Shown here: positions 1-5,806 of the stretch, piece after piece
Position numbering within the stretch: position 1 is the first letter of the stretch
How the letters are laid out: each line of letters begins with the position of its first letter
Origin: a bacterium
Lineage (GTDB): Bacteria > Cyanobacteriota > Vampirovibrionia > Gastranaerophilales > Gastranaerophilaceae
Direction: 5' to 3'
Length of the DNA stretch: 13,187 nt
NCBI GenBank assembly: GCA_017541565.1
Contig: JAFXYU010000283.1
Location: 1 to 13,187, forward strand
Program-made: the position numbers and the translations under genes
Notes under the pieces: model-generated
The model's database searches: none
What the model was told of the DNA's origin: nothing
The model's input: the letters and a program-made list of their open reading frames with translations, nothing else

Positions 1-200
1 CCCAAAAATCTTGAAGAATCGTTCCTTAGAACAGACTCCGCTTGCGTGTATACGGCAGATTGCATAACGTCTTTAAATCTTATTGAACCTTTTTTGTATC
101 CGACCGTATTGACATTTGCAAGGTTATTTGCCGTATTATCGTTCATATCCATAAGAGCGAGCATTCCGTTCGCGCAGGATTCAAGTCCTCTTACTATCAT
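1..200 (-). CDS. Flagellar basal-body rod protein, FlgF/FlgG family (N-terminal part, runs off left edge)
   Basis: Partial gene: about 66 N-terminal residues are visible and the rest lies left of the window. The protein starts MIVRGLESCANGMLALMD and continues NNLANVNTVGYKKGSIRF. The ANNLANVNTxGYK segment (about residues 24-37) is the hallmark of flagellar rod and hook proteins (FlgB/C/F/G/E family), whose N-terminal helix packs in the axial structure. The MxxRGLxxxxxGM beginning fits the FlgF/FlgG (FlhO/FlhP) group best; FlgF and FlgG cannot be separated from this fragment. The ATG at 200-198 shares its A with the TGA stop of the upstream lytic transglycosylase (TGATG). An AAAGGAG Shine-Dalgarno lies 7 bases upstream (208-214). 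The two genes are therefore translationally coupled and probably act together in rod assembly. Such subunits are normally exported by the flagellar type III apparatus without a Sec signal, and none is seen. Confidence 0.9.
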   Translation of the reverse strand, partial: MIVRGLESCANGMLALMDMNDNTANNLANVNTVGYKKGSIRFKDVMQSAVYTQAESVLRNDSSRFL

Positions 201-754
201 CAGTTCGCTCCTTTCATTCTTTCATACTTACCGAGAACATTTTTGACATAGTTTTGAGTTTCCTGATACGGGGGAATGCCGCCGTATTTCTTAACCGCAT
301 TCGGACCGGCGTTATACGCCGCAAGTGCGAGTGATTTATTATTGTCAAATCTGTCCATTAAACCTTTAAGATACTTAGTTCCGCCCTGAATATTCTGTTC
401 CGGATCATAAGCGTTTGTAACTCCGAGTCCTTGTGCGGTTCCTGGCATAAGTTGCATGAGTCCCATTGCTCCGCATTTTGAAGTGGCATTAGGATTAAAG
501 CCGGATTCCTGATTAATTACTGCTTTTACAAAATCGACATCCAATCCTGCTTTTTCCGAGTATTTTTCAACCAAATCATTTATTTCCGACCTTGAAACAG
601 ATGACGGATTTTTTTTGTGTTCAACTTTTGAATCCAAAATTTTCTGAAAATCATCGGCAGGTTTTTCCGGCATGCCATAAGACATCAGTGATTTGAACTG
701 ACTTTCAATAGAGTTTATTCTCTGTAGAGTGACATCCAAACTCGTAAAATTCAT
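200..754 (-). CDS. Lytic transglycosylase, SLT domain, likely flagellum-associated
   Basis: A 184-residue protein. It cleaves the MurNAc-GlcNAc bond of peptidoglycan, forming 1,6-anhydro-MurNAc ends. Residues 60-180 form a complete SLT (goose-lysozyme-like) domain: NQESGFNP with the probable catalytic Glu at 83, GLMQLMPGTA (98-107), and AAYNAGPNAV (145-154). The first 55 residues are polar and partly helical (LQRINSIESQF), with no Sec signal peptide, lipobox or membrane segment. It overlaps the start of the rod gene by one base. Known flagella need a muramidase to let the rod through the wall (FlgJ C-terminal domain, or stand-alone SLT proteins). The lack of a Sec signal and the coupling suggest the same job with export through the flagellar secretion apparatus; this is inference. 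The start is supported by AAGAAAGG 10 bases upstream. It could instead be a general wall-remodelling enzyme. Confidence 0.9.
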   Translation of the reverse strand: MNFTSLDVTLQRINSIESQFKSLMSYGMPEKPADDFQKILDSKVEHKKNPSSVSRSEINDLVEKYSEKAGLDVDFVKAVINQESGFNPNATSKCGAMGLMQLMPGTAQGLGVTNAYDPEQNIQGGTKYLKGLMDRFDNNKSLALAAYNAGPNAVKKYGGIPPYQETQNYVKNVLGKYERMKGAN

Positions 755-872
755 GCTTTGCGAGCCTTTCTTAAAATATACTTACCCGAGGAAAATACAT
801 TCCTCCCCTACTATAATATATATTGATTTTGGGGTAGTGACATCAATCATAAGATTGGAAAAAATTTTAATT

Positions 873-890
873 ATAGACCAAATGGTCTAT
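873..890. repeat. 8-bp perfect inverted repeat spanning the amidase stop codon
   Basis: ATAGACCA, two A bases, then TGGTCTAT form a perfect inverted repeat. The TAG stop of the amidase gene (889-887) sits inside the right arm. Read on the plus strand, the repeat is followed by six more T (891-896). Read on the minus strand, the direction of the amidase transcript, it is followed by an A/T-rich tract ending in a T run. It could be a weak terminator for the amidase gene or an operator for the transglycosylase gene that begins 120 bases downstream on the same strand. The 2-base spacer is too short for an RNA loop, so a hairpin would open the inner pairs. Confidence 0.4.
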
Positions 891-2218
891 TTTTTTACAA
901 ATTCTATTATTCCTTTTGCAATTCCTTCTGCCGCTTTTTGCGGGAATTTTTCCGAGCGATACAGAACCGAATCAAGCGGGTTTGTCATATAAGCAGTTTC
1001 AACAAGAATCCCTACATAATCTGTCGGACGGATTACTGCAAAACTGGCGGCTTTTACTCCGTCTTTTCTTGTTTTTGCATGGGATGCCGTTGTATCTTCA
1101 ACTATTTCCGCAAGTTGTTTTGAATTGTTATTAAAGTAGTAAACGCTTGTTCCTCTGTTTTTGTGAATATCCATAGGAATATCTCCTATAGAATTAAGAT
1201 GGATACTTACAAAAATATCCGCTTCGGCATCTCTTGCAATTTTAACTCTTTCATCAAGAGAGGTGAAACCGTCGCATTCGCGAGTCATAACGACATTTGC
1301 TCCTTTTGCTTTCAAGATTTCCGCAAGTTTTTCCGCTATTTTTAGGTTAATAACCTTTTCTTCATCGCCCAAACATCCGATTGCCCCCTTCTCATATCCT
1401 CCATGTCCCGCGTCAATTGCTACGGTGATTTCTTTCAATGATTCGGGAACTTTTTTGACCTTAAAGGTATATTTTGCCCCGTCAAGAGTGACTTTGTAGA
1501 TATATTTTTCCGGTTTCGGAACACTCAGATTATAAATTGAGTTTTCGGACAATTCGGGATTGTATATTCTTAGGATAATCTCTTTTTCGTCTTCTTCTAT
1601 CGTATATGGGAGTTTTTTTGTAAATTCAATTGTTTGAACAGCAGCATTTTTAAACCTTTCGGTTTTCATGTCAATGAATTCGGCAGGAATTGCTTTATTG
1701 CAGTCAATAAAAGTTATATCTTTTTTCATAATCCAGCCGACTTTTCTTTCGGCGAGAAAGACTCTGTAAAATTCTCCTTTTGAGCCGTTAATTATCACTT
1801 CCGTTCCTTTGAACAAATGTCCGATACGATTAAGTCCGGCATCAACCGGAGTGCTTCTCATGGGGGTGTTATCACAATTTACGACTGCTTTTCGCATATC
1901 AAATTCTTCTGCCGGAAACTCTTGTGTTACGGGAGTGTTTTTGTATATTTTATAAACTTGGATTCCATACGGTGAACGGATAAATATTCTGTTCTCACCT
2001 TCTTTTAATTTGATGGAGTGTGCAAAAGCGCCGTTTGAAGCGATATGGATGTGTTCATCATTAATGGTTAACGTTTCTGAGCCTTTTGCCTGCCCTACAA
2101 AAAATGCATAATTTGTATTAACGATACTCTTTTTTTCTTTTGGTAAAACAATCTCAAACGCATTAACCTGCGCTAAACTCAATAAAAAACAAAGTATTAA
2201 AATCAGCCCTCTGAACAT
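887..2218 (-). CDS. Secreted N-acetylmuramoyl-L-alanine amidase (amidase_3) with N-terminal Ig-like and SH3-like regions
   Basis: A 443-residue cell-wall hydrolase that cuts the amide bond between MurNAc and the stem peptide. A Sec signal peptide is clear (MFRGLILILCFLLSLAQVNA, cleavage near residue 20). Residues 21-95 look like a small beta-rich Ig-like domain, and 110-175 like a bacterial SH3 domain (RSTPVD, then FKGTEVII and VGWIMKKD). Residues 263-443 are the zinc-dependent amidase_3 domain. Its expected metal ligands are all present: His272 in AIDAGHGG, Glu287 in GDEEKVINLK and His340 in VSIHLNS. The catalytic Glu407 is in VETAYMTNPLD. It should act in the periplasm or outer wall, in daughter-cell separation or wall turnover. 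There is no Shine-Dalgarno upstream; instead TTGCAA-N17-TAAAAT lies 6 bases before the ATG, so the mRNA is probably leaderless. The gene lies 45 bases after cysK on the same strand, with its own promoter. Confidence 0.93.
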   Translation of the reverse strand: MFRGLILILCFLLSLAQVNAFEIVLPKEKKSIVNTNYAFFVGQAKGSETLTINDEHIHIASNGAFAHSIKLKEGENRIFIRSPYGIQVYKIYKNTPVTQEFPAEEFDMRKAVVNCDNTPMRSTPVDAGLNRIGHLFKGTEVIINGSKGEFYRVFLAERKVGWIMKKDITFIDCNKAIPAEFIDMKTERFKNAAVQTIEFTKKLPYTIEEDEKEIILRIYNPELSENSIYNLSVPKPEKYIYKVTLDGAKYTFKVKKVPESLKEITVAIDAGHGGYEKGAIGCLGDEEKVINLKIAEKLAEILKAKGANVVMTRECDGFTSLDERVKIARDAEADIFVSIHLNSIGDIPMDIHKNRGTSVYYFNNNSKQLAEIVEDTTASHAKTRKDGVKAASFAVIRPTDYVGILVETAYMTNPLDSVLYRSEKFPQKAAEGIAKGIIEFVKK

Positions 2219-2224
2219 AGTGAT

Positions 2225-2253
2225 ATTTTATTATAAAATTTTTTGCCTTGCAA
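2225..2253 (-). promoter_or_regulatory. Promoter of the amidase gene, predicted leaderless
   Basis: On the minus strand, TTGCAA (2253-2248) is separated by 17 bases from TAAAAT (2230-2225), a good sigma70-type pair. The ATG follows 6 bases after the -10 box, so transcription should begin at or within a base or two of the start codon. No purine-rich ribosome binding site is present. An overlapping TATAAT (2235-2230) could serve as an alternative -10, giving a leader of about 5 bases. Confidence 0.55.
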
Positions 2254-2263
2254 TTATCGGTGC

Positions 2264-3130
2264 TTAGAACACTGACAAATACCTTTCACCGCTGTCAGGA
2301 ACAATTGAGACAATCAATTTGTCCGGATATTTTTTTGCGATTTCTTTTGAGGCAAACAGATTTGCACCTGCTGAAATCCCGCAGAAAATTCCGTGTTTTT
2401 GGGCGAGTTCTTTTGCTGTTTCAATTGCGTCGTCACCTTTTACTGTTACTATTCCGTCGAGGTTGTTGTCTTTGCATATATCGGGAATAAAGTTTGCCCC
2501 GATGCCTTGAATTTTATGTGGTCCTGCTTTTCCTGCGGTAAACAGAGGACTTTCGGCAGGCTCAACACCGAAAACAAGCGCTTCCGGAAAATATTTTTTT
2601 ATACCGCAGGCCGTTCCGCCTGTGCCGATTCCCGCAACCACAACAACTTCTTTTCCTTCAGCATCCTTTTTAATCTCATTTGCTGTCTGTTGATGTGCTT
2701 TGGGATTATCGGGATTTGCAAACTGCATCGGAATAAAAGAGTTCGGGTATTTTGATTTAAGTTCAAGTGCTTTATCTACCGCCCCTTTCATCCCCTCTTC
2801 TTTTGGTGTAAGTACAAGTTCCGCGCCGTATGCAGTCATGGTTTTTCTTCTTTCTATTGACATGCTTTCCGGCATGCAAATAATTATTTTCATCCCGAGA
2901 ACCGCAGCGCACATTGAAAGTCCTATTCCGGTATTTCCGCTTGTAGGCTCGATTATAACCGTGTCTTTGTTGATTTCGCCTCTTTCGAGCGCATTTTTGA
3001 TCATAGAATACGATGCCCTGTCCTTAACCGAATTTGAAGGATTATAGTATTCAAGTTTAAGGCATATATTATCCAAATACTTTACCATTGGTGTATTTCC
3101 GATTATTTCAAGAACGTTATTATAAATCAT
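2264..3130 (-). CDS. cysK: Cysteine synthase (O-acetylserine sulfhydrylase), PLP-dependent
   Basis: A 288-residue cytoplasmic enzyme making L-cysteine from O-acetylserine and sulfide. It belongs to the fold-type II PLP family. The PLP Schiff-base lysine is Lys36 in PSNSVKDRAS, the substrate-binding loop is TSGNTG (63-68), and the phosphate-binding glycine loop is GIGTGGTACGI (about 167-177). The C-terminus has SAGANL and PDSGERYLS, both typical of CysK/CysM. At 288 residues it is slightly shorter than the usual 300-310 but appears intact at both ends. A paralogous role, such as cystathionine beta-synthase-like activity, cannot be excluded by motifs alone. The Shine-Dalgarno AAGGAGAGG lies just upstream, and only 10 bases separate it from the end of miaA, so the two are probably one transcript. 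No other sulfur-assimilation gene is nearby. Confidence 0.92.
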   Translation of the reverse strand: MIYNNVLEIIGNTPMVKYLDNICLKLEYYNPSNSVKDRASYSMIKNALERGEINKDTVIIEPTSGNTGIGLSMCAAVLGMKIIICMPESMSIERRKTMTAYGAELVLTPKEEGMKGAVDKALELKSKYPNSFIPMQFANPDNPKAHQQTANEIKKDAEGKEVVVVAGIGTGGTACGIKKYFPEALVFGVEPAESPLFTAGKAGPHKIQGIGANFIPDICKDNNLDGIVTVKGDDAIETAKELAQKHGIFCGISAGANLFASKEIAKKYPDKLIVSIVPDSGERYLSVF

Positions 3131-3140
3131 TTTCCTCTCC

Positions 3141-3989
3141 TTATATTTCTATTTTTAGATTAGGATTTTTTCTGAACCAAGTCAATTGGCGTTTTGCATA
3201 ATTTCTTGTATGCTGCTTTAGTTTGTCTGCTGCTTCTTCAAGCGAGCATTCTCCGTCTATGTACGGTAAAATTTCTTTGTAACCGATTGTGTTTACAAAA
3301 TTCGGGATACGTCCGTGTTTTTCCAAAAGAGATTTTGTTTCGTCAACGATTCCTTTTTCTATCATTAAGTCAACGCGTTTATTAATCTTTTCGTACAAAT
3401 CTTCTCTGGAAGTCAATACGGGCATTTTCCACTCTACATCATAATCAGGTTCTTTTTGGATTGAAATTTCACCAAGAGGTTTTCCGATAGCATCAATTAT
3501 TTCTAAAGCCCGAACGATTCTCCTTTTATCAGCATCTTTAACTCGTTCGTATGTAACGGGGTCAATATTTTTAAGTTCAATCAATAAATCTTCTTTTTCT
3601 CTTAAATTGAGTGTTTTGCGCAGTTCATAATTTGTTTCTGCCTGCGGAAGTGCGTAGTGTTCCAAGAGCACTCTGAAATATAAACCTGTTCCGCCTGCAA
3701 TTATCGGAGTTTTGCCTCTGGAAATAATTTCAGAAATCGCTTTTTTTGCATCTCTTTCCCAATCGCCTGCGGAATAGTCGTGTTCAGGTTCTGCAATATC
3801 AATAAGATAATGCGAAATTCCTTCTCTTTCTTCAATTGTCGGTTTTGCGGCAGCAATATCAAATCCTTTATATACAAGTCTTGAATCGGCAGAAATGATT
3901 TCGCCGTCAATCTCATGCGCAATTTGTATTGCCAAGGATGTTTTTCCGCTCGCCGTAGGTCCGACTACCGCTATAACATGTGGTTTCAT
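3141..3989 (-). CDS. miaA: tRNA dimethylallyltransferase MiaA
   Basis: A 282-residue enzyme that transfers a dimethylallyl group from DMAPP to N6 of A37 in tRNAs reading UNN codons, which improves codon-anticodon pairing. The P-loop is GPTASGKT (10-17), followed by ISADSRLVYKGFDIAAAKP (32-50) with the conserved catalytic Asp35. Further motifs are IIAGGTGLYFR (96-106), RRIVRALEI (156-164), TIGYKEI (234-240) and RNYAKRQLTWFRK (262-274). It is a little shorter than the common 300-316 residues, but all core motifs are present. The gene heads a probable miaA-cysK transcript and is divergent from the TPR/NHL gene across 45 bases. There is no Shine-Dalgarno; TAGAAT lies 6 bases before the ATG, suggesting a leaderless mRNA. 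Confidence 0.95.
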   Translation of the reverse strand: MKPHVIAVVGPTASGKTSLAIQIAHEIDGEIISADSRLVYKGFDIAAAKPTIEEREGISHYLIDIAEPEHDYSAGDWERDAKKAISEIISRGKTPIIAGGTGLYFRVLLEHYALPQAETNYELRKTLNLREKEDLLIELKNIDPVTYERVKDADKRRIVRALEIIDAIGKPLGEISIQKEPDYDVEWKMPVLTSREDLYEKINKRVDLMIEKGIVDETKSLLEKHGRIPNFVNTIGYKEILPYIDGECSLEEAADKLKQHTRNYAKRQLTWFRKNPNLKIEI

Positions 3990-3995
3990 AATTTA

Positions 3996-4001
3996 ATTCT
4001 A
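3996..4001 (-). promoter_or_regulatory. Candidate -10 box of miaA, predicted leaderless
   Basis: TAGAAT on the minus strand (5 of 6 consensus) ends 6 bases before the miaA ATG, placing the transcription start at the start codon. No Shine-Dalgarno lies in the intervening TAAATT. A good -35 is not visible at 16-18 bases, so support comes from position and from the same arrangement at the divergent gene. Confidence 0.4.
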
Positions 4002-4019
4002 CCCTAAAATCGGAAAGTA

Positions 4020-4028
4020 TGATATAAT
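4020..4028 (+). promoter_or_regulatory. Extended -10 promoter of the TPR/NHL gene, predicted leaderless
   Basis: TGATATAAT (4020-4028) is a perfect -10 box with the TGn extension, which can replace a -35 element. The ATG at 4035 follows after only CCAATT, so transcription should start at or one base before the start codon. No ribosome binding site can fit. It shares a 45-base divergent region with the miaA promoter. Confidence 0.6.
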
Positions 4029-4034
4029 CCAATT

Positions 4035-4865
4035 ATGTTTAAAAGAATTGCTGCAATTTTAGTGTTATCAATGACAATGTCTGTGTATGCCGCAGAAATT
4101 CCGGTAGACGCAAAACTTGACTACAATCAGGGTATAGATTTTTATAAATTGGGCATGTATGAGCGTGCAATAGAATGTTTCCGCTCGGCTACCCGTACGT
4201 ATCCCGATTATGTTGATGCATATTATAATCTCGGTACCGTTCTTGAATACCTGAAACAATATGCGGAGGCGATTTCTGCATATAAACAGGTTTATGTAAG
4301 AAACCCGAATGACTATGAGGTTGTCTATAAACTCGCATTTTTGAGTTCAAAACTCGAAGACTATGATAAGGCAGCGGAATACATTAAACTCATTCCGCAG
4401 ACAAGCAGTTATTACTACAAAGCACAGGAAGTGGCAGAGTCAATAAAAATTACAACCGTAACTCCGCCCGCACCTGTAAATGTACCTTCAAAAATTGCGC
4501 ATTATCCCGGGGTGTATGAAAATATTTTAAGTCCGACCGGAGTTACAACTGATGCTTTCGGAAATGTTTATGTAGCAACATTTTCTGATAATACAATTAT
4601 AAAAATTACACCGGACGGAAAAAGACAGGTGTTTTTGAAAAGCGAACTTATAAACGGTCCGATTAGCCTTGCAGCCGACAGTGTCGGAAATATCTATGTA
4701 TCAAATTATAATACCAACAATGTTTTAAAGATTACGCCGCTCGGACAAGCATCGGTTCTTGTCTCCAAAGTTGATAAACCGTATGGGCTGCATGTAGAAG
4801 GCAATATGCTGTTTATAACCTGTCAGGGTTCAAATTCTGTTTTAAGGCAAAAAATAGATAAATAA
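4035..4865 (+). CDS. Secreted protein with TPR repeats followed by NHL-like beta-propeller repeats
   Basis: A 276-residue protein of unknown specific function. The N-terminus MFKRIAAILVLSMTMSVYAA is a Sec signal peptide, cleaved near residue 20. About two and a half to three TPR helical pairs cover residues 27-120; YNQGIDFYKLGMYERAIECF and AYYNLGTVLEYLKQYAEAI are typical TPR sequences. After a Pro-rich linker (142-152), residues 165-272 hold about three NHL/SMP-30-like units: GVTTDAFGNVYVA, SLAADSVGNIYVSNY and GLHVEGNMLFITCQG. Each is followed by a short NxVxKI-type strand. Complete propellers usually have about six blades, so three suggest a partial, dimeric or small propeller. TPRs bind proteins, so a periplasmic scaffold is plausible but not shown. 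The stop codon directly abuts that of the convergent WG-repeat gene. Confidence 0.85.
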   Translation: MFKRIAAILVLSMTMSVYAAEIPVDAKLDYNQGIDFYKLGMYERAIECFRSATRTYPDYVDAYYNLGTVLEYLKQYAEAISAYKQVYVRNPNDYEVVYKLAFLSSKLEDYDKAAEYIKLIPQTSSYYYKAQEVAESIKITTVTPPAPVNVPSKIAHYPGVYENILSPTGVTTDAFGNVYVATFSDNTIIKITPDGKRQVFLKSELINGPISLAADSVGNIYVSNYNTNNVLKITPLGQASVLVSKVDKPYGLHVEGNMLFITCQGSNSVLRQKIDK

Positions 4866-5714
4866 TTATTTGCTCTTCAGATTTGATTTTACGCTGCTCA
4901 GAGGTCCATTCGTAGGGTCGATATAAGTATTGTAATACTTTCTTGCATATATAAACGGAAATTTAGGCAGCCAACTAAATTTCATTAGAACATTTACGGT
5001 ATCGGCACCTTGTGAATACATAAGTTCATCAATTGTTTTTTCATACGCAGGCGAAATTGATGAAACGATTTTCAGAATATAATCGGCAACGGTTACTCCG
5101 TAGTAACCCGTTGCAGCAAGAGGATTTGTTTCAACTTTGCTGACCATGTATTCCATGCCTCCGTGTATTGCTATCGGGTCAAATACTTCGTGGTCTTTGC
5201 GTTCCACTTGATATATTTGTCCTTCGTATACCAAAATCAGTTTATTGAAATCTTTTACATAAATATCGTCAAAAATGTTATCTACGACCATTTGACCGTT
5301 GAAATCGGAAATTCCGTATTTGAAATTTTTGCAGGTAACAAACAAACCGCCATACAAAAGGTCGATTGAAGAATATTCAACAGGCAGGATTTCAAATCCC
5401 ATCTCGTCAAAGATTCCGTATTTTTCACCTTTTTTTAACTTGACGAATTTTCCGAGGACTCTTTCCGCTTGTGAGTACTTTGCTTCTTCAAGAATTTTCC
5501 CGTTGTCGGATAAAATTCCAAATCTGTTTCCGTCCTGCATAATCCATGCTTTTTCGCCGAGCCGTACGAGTTTTTTGTATTTTGCTTTTGTAACAACTTC
5601 GCCGGAATCGTTTTTGAGTCCGAATTTTTCATTCTCGGAAAACACGGTTGAAGATGCAAAAGCACTGCTTTGCAGGGTTAAAAGCATTAGTAATAAAAGC
5701 GTAACTCTTTTCAT
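4866..5714 (-). CDS. Secreted WG-repeat-like protein of unknown function
   Basis: A 282-residue protein from the chosen start. The start at 5714 gives a textbook signal peptide (MKRVTLLLLMLLTLQSSAFA). An upstream in-frame ATG at 5753 would add 13 residues that spoil it, and neither start has a Shine-Dalgarno. The mature N-terminal half contains at least four degenerate WG-type units in which Trp is replaced by Phe or Tyr: KFGLKNDSGEVV, RFGILSDNGKIL, KYGIFDEMGFEIL and KYGISDFNGQMVV. Each is preceded by a short strand such as AKYKKL or VEYSSI. The C-terminal 120 residues (from about IAIHGGMEYMV) are not repeats, show no known motif and contain many Tyr. WG repeats are thought to be beta-rich and often occur in surface or exported proteins; no enzymatic role is apparent here. 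The gene is divergent from pfp and converges on the TPR/NHL gene with no intergenic base. Confidence 0.8.
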   Translation of the reverse strand: MKRVTLLLLMLLTLQSSAFASSTVFSENEKFGLKNDSGEVVTKAKYKKLVRLGEKAWIMQDGNRFGILSDNGKILEEAKYSQAERVLGKFVKLKKGEKYGIFDEMGFEILPVEYSSIDLLYGGLFVTCKNFKYGISDFNGQMVVDNIFDDIYVKDFNKLILVYEGQIYQVERKDHEVFDPIAIHGGMEYMVSKVETNPLAATGYYGVTVADYILKIVSSISPAYEKTIDELMYSQGADTVNVLMKFSWLPKFPFIYARKYYNTYIDPTNGPLSSVKSNLKSK

Positions 5715-5721
5715 ATTATAA

Positions 5722-5730
5722 AGATTAGCA
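5722..5730 (-). promoter_or_regulatory. Possible extended -10 box of the WG-repeat gene
   Basis: On the minus strand TGCTAATCT (5730-5722) resembles a TGn-TANNNT element, and the ATG at 5714 follows 7 bases later. The hexamer matches the TATAAT consensus at only three positions, so this is a weak call. It rests on the absence of a Shine-Dalgarno and on the same spacing at three other genes of the window. Confidence 0.3.
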
Positions 5731-5770
5731 TAAATGAAAAATTTTGGCGTCATAATTTAGAATGTATTTA

Positions 5771-5779
5771 TGGTATAAT
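5771..5779 (+). promoter_or_regulatory. Extended -10 promoter of the phosphofructokinase gene
   Basis: TGGTATAAT (5771-5779) is a perfect -10 with TGn extension. Transcription should start near 5786, giving a leader of about 20 bases that carries AAAGGGA (5792-5798), 8 bases before the ATG at 5807. This rules out the in-frame ATG at 5762, which lies upstream of the promoter. Confidence 0.65.
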
Positions 5780-5806
5780 ATTGCCAAAAAGAAAGGGAAC
5801 TTAACT

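Noticed and set aside
46..246. 66-codon plus-strand open frame at the left edge
   Set aside because: Antisense to the rod protein and transglycosylase, whose motifs are unmistakable.
844..857. Small inverted repeat CAATC-ATAA-GATTG
   Set aside because: Only 5 base pairs, AT-rich and without a following T run on the relevant strand; likely chance.
5299..5721. 140-codon plus-strand open frame opposite the WG-repeat gene
   Set aside because: Antisense to a gene with signal peptide and repeats; its own product shows no motif or ribosome binding site.
5715..5753. Longer start for the WG-repeat protein and TATAAT at 5720-5715 as its promoter
   Set aside because: The 13 extra residues break a clean signal peptide and have no ribosome binding site. 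A -10 directly touching the ATG would start transcription inside the gene.
5762..5806. Upstream in-frame ATG that would extend the phosphofructokinase by 15 residues
   Set aside because: It lies before a perfect extended -10 box (5771-5779), so it would not be on the mRNA; the ATG at 5807 has a good Shine-Dalgarno.
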